The position numbers and the translations under genes were made by a program. Below, in pieces: positions 1 through 5,589 of a stretch of DNA of 6,931 bases; the first letter of the stretch is position 1; the number at the start of each line of letters is the position of its first letter. The stretch is from positions 1 through 6,931 of the forward strand of contig JAEWZS010000022.1 of the NCBI GenBank assembly GCA_023458355.1, in the 5' to 3' direction. Under the pieces are notes generated by a model. The model was not told where the DNA came from. It saw only the letters and a program-made list of their open reading frames with translations, and searched no databases. The DNA comes from Bacillota bacterium. Its GTDB lineage: Bacteria > Bacillota > Clostridia > Christensenellales > CAG-138.

Positions 1-97
1 GGTGCCCGGCAGCAATGCGTTTGTGCCCTCCGTGGCAGGCCTTATTATCGCGGGTGAGGTCATTAAGGATTTGGTACGAACGGGAAGCGGCGAATGA
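1..97 (+). CDS. tcdA: C-terminal end of a ThiF/TcdA-family protein (tRNA threonylcarbamoyladenosine dehydratase), partial
   Basis: The reading frame that starts at base 2 is open from the window edge and stops with TGA at 95-97, giving the last 31 residues of a protein whose start lies outside the window. The peptide contains PGSNAFVPSVAG followed by LIIAGEVIKDL. It resembles the C-terminal end of TcdA (CsdL/YgdL) proteins of Firmicutes, which have a conserved GS-x-x-FVP-x-x-AG-x-x-x-A-x-E-V block. TcdA is an E1-like, ATP-dependent enzyme that cyclises t6A at position 37 of ANN-decoding tRNAs. The catalytic and ATP-binding parts are not in the window, so another ThiF/MoeB relative cannot be excluded. 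The match rests on a short tail recalled from the family. Confidence 0.6.
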   Translation, partial: VPGSNAFVPSVAGLIIAGEVIKDLVRTGSGE

Positions 98-154
98 TCG
101 ATTTGGATCGTTTGTCATACATGCATCTGCATAGGTAAGAGGAATCGATCCCTT

Positions 155-272
155 GCGGTTTAGTGTGCCGGAAAGCACGCCATCGCTGTGTTGCCGGTGC
201 TCGACGTAGGCACCGCTACGCCTGTGCCCGGCGCCGCAACGCTGACACGCTTTCCGACCCTCTAAACTCCGC
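155..272. repeat. Long imperfect inverted repeat, possible dispersed palindromic element or structured RNA
   Basis: The outer arms run 155-176 and 249-272. They contain the perfect blocks GTTTAG (158-163) with CTAAAC (262-267), and CGGAAAGC (169-176) with GCTTTCCG (249-256). Nested inside are GTTGC (190-194) with GCAAC (236-240), and a central CGTAG (205-209) with CTACG (216-220) around a six-base loop. The whole 118-base block can therefore fold into one long branched hairpin on either strand. It carries no plausible coding frame. The GC-rich palindrome resembles dispersed intergenic repeats of Clostridia, but this is an impression that needs a genome-wide search. A non-coding RNA is the main alternative. 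Confidence 0.6.
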
Positions 273-402
273 GACCTAAAAACTTCCGGTTTGGATGCAG
301 GTCGCGAAAGAGGAGGGAGCCGTAGTGGGGCTACGGCGACTGACGATGACAAAGACGTGCGCCAAAATGGCAGTTTTAAGGCGCAAGGGTTCGACTCCCC
401 TT
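270..402. repeat. Chain of four short hairpins continuing the structured intergenic block
   Basis: Four separate stems follow the long inverted repeat. CGCGACCT (270-277) pairs with AGGTCGCG (299-306). GCCGTAG (319-325) pairs with CTACGGC (331-337) around a five-base loop. TGCGCC (358-363) pairs with GGCGCA (380-385), extended by AAAA (364-367) with TTTT (374-377). AAGGG (385-389) pairs with CCCTT (398-402). A purine-rich stretch (308-319) lies between the first two stems. No stem is followed by a T-run, so these are not ordinary terminators. Together with the preceding inverted repeat this fills most of the 389-base gap between the tcdA-like gene and the hydrolase gene. Only 98-154 and 403-486 lack clear structure, apart from a weak GGATCG/CGATCC stem (105-110 with 146-151). 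The small frames here look like chance frames. Confidence 0.5.
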
Positions 403-486
403 ACCTTAAGGAAACGTATGTATTGTGTTCCTTTTGTGAATAATGCCTGTATATTTGGAAAAGGAATGGCTGCGTAATTAGAGATA

Positions 487-1587
487 ATGTCAAATAGATT
501 TAAAAATATCATACGATCGTCTCCATCTGCCCGCAGTAGGTTTAAAAGGGCTTGGAGATGGAACAAAGGAATAATCCTGTACACAGGTGCCGGCTGCGTT
601 CTAGCGGTCATTTTACTTGTGAGCTTAACATGGCGTCAAAATGCGGATGCTTTAACACAGGATGTTATACATATAAGTAACACCCCGGATGCAAGCCTAT
701 ATGAGCCTCATCAATCCGGGGCGCTTCTTATTCCCGAGCAATCCTTTGCAATGGGACCTACACCGCTTGCAGAAACTCCGGATATACAAGAAAGCCCGTC
801 GCCTACTTCGTCAGCCACGCCGCGGCAACCCACGCCGAGCCCGACACCGCTTGATTTTGACGAGTTAATCGACTTTTATATGCTGGAAGAAGATCGTTAT
901 TACGGCGAAGAAGGCTTTTCCTCCAACCATTATGCGTATACCGAAGATGAATTGTATATGCTTGCGCAAGTAATCACGGGCGAAGCGCGGGGTGAAAGTA
1001 AAAAGGGCAAGATTGCTGTTGCAAATGTGGTAATGAACCGCGTGCTTTCGCGCGGCTACCCGGGTGATACAATTGAGGCGGTTATTACCGCTCCGGGCCA
1101 ATTCTCCGGGTATTCCAAGTCGATTAGGCCAACTTCTGCTGCTAAATATGCCGCAAGGCAGGTACTCGATAGAGAAGTATGGGTTATACCGCAAAACGTA
1201 TATTTCTTTAACTCGAACAGACAGGCTGGGGAAGATTGGGGGAGCCATACATACTATGCTGCTATCGGAGGGCATTGTTTTTATACCGAAAGCTACAGAG
1301 GCCGCAGCAGGAGTGAAAACATACCGCCTGCGCTGTATGAACGTGCTTATAAATGGCCGCAATTCGGATGCGAGCCCGGGAAACGCGTATATCGCATACA
1401 GTATATGCTTAATAAGCTCGGGTATGATGTAAAAGCGGATAGTTACTTTGGAAAAACCACAATGGAAGCGGTTATTGCATTTCAAACGGAGCATAAGCTA
1501 AAGGCCGACGGGATAGCCGGACCATCGACCATTAAAGCGATTATAAAAGCATACGGCGAAAGCGCATACTGTGCTAAATTTTTATAA
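487..1587 (+). CDS. SleB/CwlJ-type cell wall hydrolase with C-terminal peptidoglycan-binding domain, membrane-anchored
   Basis: This 366-residue protein has a basic N-terminus, one membrane segment at about 28-48 and a long Pro/Ser/Thr-rich linker (about 62-125). A Hydrolase_2 (SleB) domain follows at about 154-267. It shows the family signature ITGEARGE (163-170), whose glutamates include the expected catalytic residue, then VANVVMNR (178-185), PGQFSGY (203-209) and YFFN (239-242). Residues 300-354 match PG_binding_1, with the typical FGKTT, AFQ and DGIAGPST blocks. SleB-type enzymes are lytic transglycosylases that degrade muramic-lactam spore cortex or vegetative peptidoglycan. Here the catalytic domain precedes the binding domain, the reverse of classical SleB, so a vegetative or sporulation role is also possible. 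An in-frame stop at 475-477 limits the start. ATG 487 has only a weak ribosome site (AGAG) upstream. Confidence 0.9.
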   Translation: MSNRFKNIIRSSPSARSRFKRAWRWNKGIILYTGAGCVLAVILLVSLTWRQNADALTQDVIHISNTPDASLYEPHQSGALLIPEQSFAMGPTPLAETPDIQESPSPTSSATPRQPTPSPTPLDFDELIDFYMLEEDRYYGEEGFSSNHYAYTEDELYMLAQVITGEARGESKKGKIAVANVVMNRVLSRGYPGDTIEAVITAPGQFSGYSKSIRPTSAAKYAARQVLDREVWVIPQNVYFFNSNRQAGEDWGSHTYYAAIGGHCFYTESYRGRSRSENIPPALYERAYKWPQFGCEPGKRVYRIQYMLNKLGYDVKADSYFGKTTMEAVIAFQTEHKLKADGIAGPSTIKAIIKAYGESAYCAKFL

Positions 1588-1604
1588 AAACCCTTTGATG
1601 AAGA

Positions 1605-1633
1605 TTGAACTGTCTATATTGATATGGTAATAT
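1605..1633 (+). promoter_or_regulatory. Sigma-A type promoter with extended -10 for the lipoprotein gene
   Basis: TTGAAC (1605-1610) and TAATAT (1628-1633) are separated by exactly 17 bases, and TG at 1625-1626 forms an extended -10. The site lies just after the hydrolase stop codon and 34 bases before the lipoprotein start, so this gene probably has its own transcript starting near 1640. Each hexamer matches consensus at four of six positions. Confidence 0.55.
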
Positions 1634-1634
1634 T

Positions 1635-1655
1635 CCGATATCCTTTTCATATCGG
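1635..1655 (+). promoter_or_regulatory. Perfect 7-bp dyad at the transcription start and Shine-Dalgarno site of the lipoprotein gene
   Basis: CCGATAT (1635-1641) and ATATCGG (1649-1655) flank a seven-base pyrimidine-rich loop. The right arm runs directly into the Shine-Dalgarno sequence GGAGG (1654-1658), sharing two bases. The left arm overlaps the predicted transcription start (about 1640). The dyad could be a repressor operator just downstream of the promoter. If transcription starts further upstream, it could instead be an RNA hairpin that masks part of the ribosome site. Confidence 0.4.
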
Positions 1656-1666
1656 AGGAAACAGCA

Positions 1667-2326
1667 ATGAGGAAGTATTTCTTGTGCGTAATGGTTTTGA
1701 CCCTCGCCGCATTGCTGTCAGCCTGCGGCGGAAGGTTAAAAAGCGTTTCAAACCTTGATGCAACACCCATCCCTTCTACATCACCTTATCAGCAAATTAT
1801 GGAAGGCGGAGAGGAAACTTCCTCACCCGAAAAAACACCTGTTCCTAAGGTTTTAAGCGTTGAAGAACTGCTTTCGGCTGCAGAGCTTGAGACGTTTATC
1901 GGCTATCCGGTTAAGGCTACTTTTGATCCTTTGGAGGTATCGGACACCGGTACGCAGTACGGCAGCTATGAATATGATATCCCGGTTGAAGGTGTCGATA
2001 TTACGACTACCTTTATCACATCGTTGAGTCTTACACAGAACGGAATGATTTCACAGTCCGAGCTTGAAAAGGGGCATGACGCAAAATGGGCGTTTGAGGA
2101 TTTTAAGTCAACCTTCAGCGACAGGGTTGAAGATTGTACCGTTCGCGGTGTCAATGCCTTTTACGTAACCGTAAACAGCGACGTTCACGTTCTGTTTCAG
2201 GATTACTACTTCGTCGTCACGTTTCGGATAGATGATACCGACTTTGAAGCAAACCTTGAACTCAACAAATCTATAGCTTCTTTCATCATCGATAAGATAT
2301 CCCTATCTGATGTTTCTCTACCCTGA
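1667..2326 (+). CDS. Secreted lipoprotein of unknown function
   Basis: This 219-residue protein has a lipoprotein signal peptide: MRK, a hydrophobic core, then the lipobox LSAC with the lipidated cysteine at residue 20. A low-complexity linker rich in Ser, Pro and Thr (about 31-60) follows, then a folded part (about 63-219) rich in beta-strand-like alternation and acidic residues. No known domain was recognised. ATG 1667 has a strong Shine-Dalgarno site, GGAGG at 1654-1658, eight bases upstream. The gene lies between a cell wall hydrolase and a polysaccharide deacetylase, so an envelope role is likely, but the upstream promoter suggests it can be expressed alone. The mature protein would sit on the outer face of the membrane. 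The frame is intact, with no sign of decay. Confidence 0.8.
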   Translation: MRKYFLCVMVLTLAALLSACGGRLKSVSNLDATPIPSTSPYQQIMEGGEETSSPEKTPVPKVLSVEELLSAAELETFIGYPVKATFDPLEVSDTGTQYGSYEYDIPVEGVDITTTFITSLSLTQNGMISQSELEKGHDAKWAFEDFKSTFSDRVEDCTVRGVNAFYVTVNSDVHVLFQDYYFVVTFRIDDTDFEANLELNKSIASFIIDKISLSDVSLP

Positions 2327-2364
2327 CGGACTAAAAAAATAGATTTTATCAAGGAAAATTGACT

Positions 2365-2390
2365 ATTCAAACGTATCTGATTGTTTGAAT
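2365..2390. other. 8-bp perfect inverted repeat downstream of the lipoprotein gene
   Basis: ATTCAAAC (2365-2372) pairs perfectly with GTTTGAAT (2383-2390) around a ten-base loop, 38 bases after the lipoprotein stop. The stem is AT-rich and followed by TAAGTTTAAT, without a true T-run. It may be a weak terminator, an mRNA end stabiliser or an operator. Confidence 0.35.
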
Positions 2391-2441
2391 TAAGTTTAAT
2401 ACGTGGGAACGACTAAATACTTTGGTACTTAATAAATTGAC

Positions 2442-2483
2442 GGCCGCAATTCGGACAATAAGGTTCGATTTGCGGCCTTTGTT
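2442..2483 (+). terminator. Intrinsic terminator between the lipoprotein and deacetylase genes
   Basis: A 15-position stem is formed by 2442-2456 and 2463-2477 around the six-base loop AATAAG, with one mismatch (2450/2469) and one G-T wobble. Its base is the perfect GGCCGCAA/TTGCGGCC helix, and TTTGTT follows at once (2478-2483). This is a good plus-strand rho-independent terminator, which would separate the transcripts of the two genes. The rest of the 2327-2635 gap shows no clear gene. Confidence 0.65.
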
Positions 2484-2635
2484 CAATTCCTGACGGCTCA
2501 AAACGCGTAAGCGCACGAACGACATTAAGCTACTCACTAAAAATTGGTTGGTGCAATAACGAAAGATTTTGAGCATCAACGGAATACTATAACCAGTTGT
2601 TTAGTAATAGTGACAGGGGTAAATACAAGAAATTT

Positions 2636-3544
2636 ATGAAGCTGATTCGTTTTACGGTTATTACGATTTTCATAGTTTTTGCAGCCGTATTCATCACAAG
2701 CGGAGTTTTAGATTATCAATTGGATGGAACAACAGAGCTTCCCCCGGATACTAATGCTTCATCAAAGGATGCAGCTATAGATCCGGGCAATCCGGCGCCT
2801 AGTGCAGATCGTGAACCGAGCTCGAATAGCGAAAGGTCGATAAGTAGCAATCAGTTTACCTTGGAAAATCCTGAGAGTGCGCTTATTATTTTTACATTTG
2901 ACGATGGAAATGAATCGGATTATGTTCTTGCTTATCCCATATTAAAGAAATATGGGATAAGAGGCACCTCTTACATTTCCCCTTATTATCCCGACCATCA
3001 TGTAAAACACAAATTATCTTGGAACCAAATTAAGGAGATGGATGCATATGGATGGGATTTCGAGGATCATACATACTCGCATATAAATATGGCTGAGTCT
3101 ACACCTGCACATATCAGGCAAAGTATGGAACAAGTTAATGAGGCGTTTAAGGCGAACGGCCTCAAAATTCCGGTTGCATTAGCTTATCCTTACGGCAAGT
3201 TTAATCAAGAAGCAATTGATATCGTTAAAGAATACCGCGCGCAAGCCAGATTGGCATACTATTCGGATGATTTTGTGGATGTAAACAATGTTGATATCTA
3301 TAAGATTCCTTGTGTGAGTGCAGATATGAGAACCGAAAAACGACTGAAGGAAAAGAAACGGCTTGTTGACAAAGCGTGTTCCGAAAAAGGCGTAATTGTA
3401 TTTCGAGTTCATTGTTTATATAGGAATACTGTTGACGATATGGGTAAAGAAGTTGTACAGACCAGTTCAAAACTCTTTGAACAGTTGGTGAGCTACTGCA
3501 TAGAAAAGGGATGTACTTTCACGACGATAAACAATCTCCCATAA
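2636..3544 (+). CDS. Membrane-anchored polysaccharide deacetylase (NodB homology, carbohydrate esterase family 4)
   Basis: From ATG 2636 the protein has 302 residues: a membrane segment (about 5-27), a polar Ser/Pro/Asp-rich linker (about 28-76) and a NodB domain (about 80-300). Visible motifs are TFDDG (87-91) with the catalytic and metal-binding aspartates, and HTYSH (145-149) matching the metal-binding H-x3-H. YPYG (184-187) stands where the family usually has RxPYG, and FRVH (256-259) lies near the end. Such enzymes remove N- or O-acetyl groups from peptidoglycan or other glycans outside the cell, using a divalent metal. The missing motif-3 arginine suggests a divergent subgroup with uncertain substrate. 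The frame could also start at TTG 2597, adding 13 residues. Neither start has a good Shine-Dalgarno site. ATG was preferred because it opens directly onto the basic-hydrophobic anchor. The gene converges with pyrE. Confidence 0.85.
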   Translation: MKLIRFTVITIFIVFAAVFITSGVLDYQLDGTTELPPDTNASSKDAAIDPGNPAPSADREPSSNSERSISSNQFTLENPESALIIFTFDDGNESDYVLAYPILKKYGIRGTSYISPYYPDHHVKHKLSWNQIKEMDAYGWDFEDHTYSHINMAESTPAHIRQSMEQVNEAFKANGLKIPVALAYPYGKFNQEAIDIVKEYRAQARLAYYSDDFVDVNNVDIYKIPCVSADMRTEKRLKEKKRLVDKACSEKGVIVFRVHCLYRNTVDDMGKEVVQTSSKLFEQLVSYCIEKGCTFTTINNLP

Positions 3545-3593
3545 ATACACTCTTACTTACAGCAACTAACTGAGTCATCCCGAGCTGTTTGAA

Positions 3594-3659
3594 AACATCG
3601 CATATGCTTGAATAGCAAAATCGACCTGCGCTAAATCGCAGGCGGTACCTGGCGATGTT
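3594..3659 (-). terminator. Nested hairpin between convergent genes, possible weak terminator for pyrE
   Basis: The outer stem is AACATCGC (3594-3601) with GCGATGTT (3652-3659). The inner stem is CCTGCG (3625-3630) with CGCAGG (3637-3642) around a six-base loop. On the minus strand the inner stem is followed by TCGATTTT, which could give a weak terminator for the pyr operon. A further imperfect stem at about 3669-3695, with ATAAG/CTTAT next to its loop, lies even closer to pyrE. The pair may serve as a two-way stop between the converging transcripts. Confidence 0.35.
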
Positions 3660-3703
3660 GTTTGGAAGCCAAAATAAGGACTTTGCTTATGGTGGCAAAA
3701 CGC

Positions 3704-4276
3704 TTACATCTTATCGCGGCTGCCCGGTTTTTCAAGCTTGTGCTCGCCGGTGGCACAGAGCGGGCAGGCGGACGGATCGTAGTTTTCGATATGCAGCGTG
3801 AGCGCGGCGTATACAGGCAAAGTTAATGCACAGTCCTTCGTGCGCCGATCTACAACGCAAGCTACGCCGATTACCTTAGCCCCCATATCCTCTAATACCT
3901 TTATGGTTTCCATGGTGGATTTGCCGGTGGTTACAACGTCTTCCGCAATGATTATCCTATCGTCCGCTCCTACTGAGAAACCGCGGCGAAGCTGCATTTC
4001 ACCGTCCTTACGCTCGGTGAAGATGCTCTCCAAGCTAAGCTGCCGCGAAAGCTCGTAGGATACAAGTATACCACCCATAGCGGGGCCGCACACCTTAGTT
4101 GCGCCCAACTGCATTATCTGCGAAGCCACGCTCTCAAGCACTTGTGCGGCGAGGGCGGGGGAGCGAAGAAGTTTTGCACACTGGCAGTAGCCGCCGCTGT
4201 GCAGGCCTGAAGAAAGCAGGAAGTGCCCTTCCAAAAATGCTTCACATTGCTTCATGATCGTAAGATTGGTTGCCAT
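3704..4276 (-). CDS. pyrE: Orotate phosphoribosyltransferase
   Basis: This enzyme joins orotate and PRPP to form orotidine 5'-phosphate, the fifth step of pyrimidine synthesis, in the cytoplasm. The 190-residue protein carries the PRPP-binding signature IIIAEDVVTTGKS at 108-120. SSGLHSGGY lies at 22-30, GPAMGG at 64-69, and the flexible-loop region ERKDGEMQLRRGF at 88-100. The C-terminal CPLC (171-174) and LEKPGSR (181-187) match the Thermus-type PyrE subfamily (TIGR01367). ATG 4276 was chosen because AGGAGG (4286-4281) stands four bases upstream and because family members start about here. The frame stays open for 49 more codons upstream to an ATG at 4423. It is the second gene of a pyrF-pyrE operon, about 150 bases after pyrF. 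Confidence 0.96.
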   Translation of the reverse strand: MATNLTIMKQCEAFLEGHFLLSSGLHSGGYCQCAKLLRSPALAAQVLESVASQIMQLGATKVCGPAMGGILVSYELSRQLSLESIFTERKDGEMQLRRGFSVGADDRIIIAEDVVTTGKSTMETIKVLEDMGAKVIGVACVVDRRTKDCALTLPVYAALTLHIENYDPSACPLCATGEHKLEKPGSRDKM

Positions 4277-4426
4277 AGTTCCTCCTGAATGTCTTATAGA
4301 ATGTTGCGTATTTCGGCGATATTGGATAGCCCGTACTCCAAACGGTAAAACATTAGCCCGCAAATGATGGGGAAGCATCGCCATTGGTTTAGCAAACTCT
4401 TTCGCGACGTGCTTGTTTTTCATGTA

Positions 4427-5278
4427 TTACATCCATGAAAGAATATCCTCCCGCATAGCGCGTACCGCAAGGAGTACATGTTCCTCAAACCCCATATCCT
4501 CAGTTTTGCCCTTATGCGCGGTGATAAGCCCGCGGGAGGAATTGACGACTCCGCGAAGCCCGTCTTTAAAAAACACCGAAATATCCTTGCAGGAGCCACC
4601 CTGCGCACCGTACCCGGGTATGAGAAGCAGCGCGTGCGGCATAAGCTCTCGGATTTTTTCATACTCGCTCGGATAGGTAAGGCCTGTAACTGCTCCGATG
4701 GCGGAATAGCCGCTTTCGCCTACAAACTGTTCACCCCACTGCGTTACCTTTTGTGCCATACGCTGGTAAAGCGTCATGCCGCCCATGTCGAGATCCTGAA
4801 AATCCCCGCTGCCGGGATTGGAGGTTTTGACCAACACAAAAATCCCCTTGCCATTTTTTAGGTAAGGGTAGTAGGGTGAAATCGAGTCCTCGCCCATGTA
4901 AGCGTTTACGGTTATGATGTCTGTTTCAAAGTCGCCGGTAAAATGGCCTTTCGCATACTGTTCAGCCGTGGAGGAAATATCCCCTCGCTTTATGTCGGAT
5001 ATCACAACGCTGCCGCATTTGCGCGCGTAGCGCACGGTTTCGTAAAACGCTTTCATGCCTTGAAGCCCGAGCGCTTCGTAAAAGGCAATCTGTACTTTGA
5101 AGCAGCCTGCTTCTTCATGGACTGCGTCGATAATGCTGCGGTTGAACTCGAAGATTTTTTCACCGACGGAGATGTCTTTTCGCTTTATGTACTCCGGCAA
5201 ATAGGAATACTGCGTGTCAAGCCCTACGCATACGGGCCCTTTCTTTTGAATGTCCTTATAAAGCCTTTCCATACTCAT
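4427..5278 (-). CDS. pyrF: Orotidine 5'-phosphate decarboxylase, long (family 2) type
   Basis: This enzyme decarboxylates OMP to UMP, the last step of de novo pyrimidine synthesis. The 283-residue length fits the long, mycobacterial-type subfamily (TIGR02127) rather than the shorter B. subtilis type. VCVGLD at 16-21 provides the first substrate aspartate. The catalytic D-x-K-R-x-D is DIKRGD at 95-100. KTSNPGS lies at 151-157, and the phosphate-binding PGYGAQGG (221-228) and NSSRG (246-250) are near the C-terminus. ATG 5278 has AAGGAG about ten bases upstream. A second in-frame ATG at 5272 is less well placed. The stop TAA (4429-4427) is followed by pyrE in the same direction. The leader upstream carries a promoter, a short ORF and a terminator that together look like an attenuator. 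Confidence 0.96.
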   Translation of the reverse strand: MSMERLYKDIQKKGPVCVGLDTQYSYLPEYIKRKDISVGEKIFEFNRSIIDAVHEEAGCFKVQIAFYEALGLQGMKAFYETVRYARKCGSVVISDIKRGDISSTAEQYAKGHFTGDFETDIITVNAYMGEDSISPYYPYLKNGKGIFVLVKTSNPGSGDFQDLDMGGMTLYQRMAQKVTQWGEQFVGESGYSAIGAVTGLTYPSEYEKIRELMPHALLLIPGYGAQGGSCKDISVFFKDGLRGVVNSSRGLITAHKGKTEDMGFEEHVLLAVRAMREDILSWM

Positions 5279-5365
5279 AACGAACTTCTCCTTTCAACGG
5301 GCAAATGTGTTTGATGTTGTGTCTATCGGCGTTACCTTATAGAAAACTTGGGCTTAATTTTGCCT

Positions 5366-5400
5366 AAAAAAAAACACTTGGTTCTATATAACCAGTGTTT
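5366..5400 (-). terminator. Intrinsic terminator in the pyrF leader, candidate attenuator
   Basis: On the minus strand the stem is AAACACT plus GGTT pairing with AACC plus AGTGTTT, with a single bulged A and a six-base loop, followed directly by a run of U from the nine A's at 5374-5366. It lies between the promoter at 5489-5517 and the pyrF start at 5278, with no full-length minus-strand gene upstream to terminate. Its placement inside the leader suggests regulated premature termination. The plus-strand reading lacks a T-run after the stem. Confidence 0.75.
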
Positions 5401-5446
5401 CTTGATGTACTGCCATATGTGGTTTTGTTTTTCGGCAATCCGGCAT
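5384..5446 (-). CDS. Candidate 20-residue leader peptide upstream of pyrF
   Basis: A short frame starts at ATG 5446 and ends with TAG at 5386-5384. The peptide begins MPDCRKTKPH and ends ETLVI. A strong Shine-Dalgarno site, TAAGGAG at 5460-5454, stands seven bases before the ATG. The frame starts about 36 bases after the predicted transcription start, and its stop codon falls in the loop of the terminator hairpin. A ribosome moving along it would melt the terminator, as in translation-coupled attenuation of E. coli pyrBI and pyrE. There is no run of a single amino acid, so amino-acid sensing is unlikely. It was not recognised from any database. An independent small gene with its own terminator is the main alternative. 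Confidence 0.55.
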   Translation of the reverse strand: MPDCRKTKPHMAVHQETLVI

Positions 5447-5464
5447 TATCTTGCTCCTTAATGC
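5443..5464 (-). promoter_or_regulatory. Hairpin holding the leader-peptide Shine-Dalgarno site in its loop
   Basis: On the minus strand GCATTA (5464-5459) pairs with TAATGC (5448-5443). The ten-base loop contains AGGAG, and the right arm contains the leader ATG. It could tune translation initiation of the leader peptide and so the attenuator's behaviour. The stem is only six pairs, so the effect may be modest. Confidence 0.35.
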
Positions 5465-5488
5465 GGCCTATGCGCATGTATTTTTGCT

Positions 5489-5517
5489 AGAATACTAAAA
5501 ATAAGAGGTTGTGTCAA
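5489..5517 (-). promoter_or_regulatory. Sigma-A promoter for the pyrF-pyrE operon
   Basis: Reading the minus strand, a perfect -35 TTGACA (5517-5512) is followed after 17 bases by TATTCT (5494-5489), matching the -10 consensus at four of six positions. Transcription would begin near 5482 and give a leader of about 200 bases before pyrF, containing the small ORF and the terminator. Confidence 0.7.
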
Positions 5518-5560
5518 TAGTGAATTTTAAAAAAAGATGATTTTCGGTGATGGCGGATGC

Positions 5561-5589
5561 TTTATAGATGCTGCAGTATTTGCTATACA
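5561..5589 (+). promoter_or_regulatory. Possible extended -10 promoter for the cupin gene
   Basis: TTTATA (5561-5566) and TATACA (5584-5589) are 17 bases apart, with TG at 5581-5582 as an extended -10. It would start transcription near 5596, divergent from the pyr promoter and about 145 bases before the cupin start. Both hexamers match consensus at only four of six positions. Confidence 0.4.

Noticed and set aside
319..337. Group II intron domain V
   Set aside because: The stem is simple, without the two-base bulge or catalytic triad context, and no reverse transcriptase lies nearby.
385..402. tRNA-like T-arm (GGGTTCGACTCCCC)
   Set aside because: No acceptor, D or anticodon arms can be drawn around it, and the stem fits better as a simple five-pair hairpin with an eight-base loop.
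421..470. Sporulation sigma factor (SigG-like) promoter before the SleB-like gene
   Set aside because: TGAATA is present at 437-442, but no CATACTA-like -10 follows at the right distance.
295..477. 60-codon plus-strand frame in the structured gap
   Set aside because: It runs across several hairpins, lacks a Shine-Dalgarno site and has no protein-like composition.
865..1494. 209-codon minus-strand frame opposite the hydrolase
   Set aside because: It is a shadow of a well supported gene with conserved domains on the plus strand.
5279..5482. PyrR-dependent attenuator
   Set aside because: No sequence resembling the PyrR binding loop was found in the leader, although a divergent one cannot be excluded by eye.
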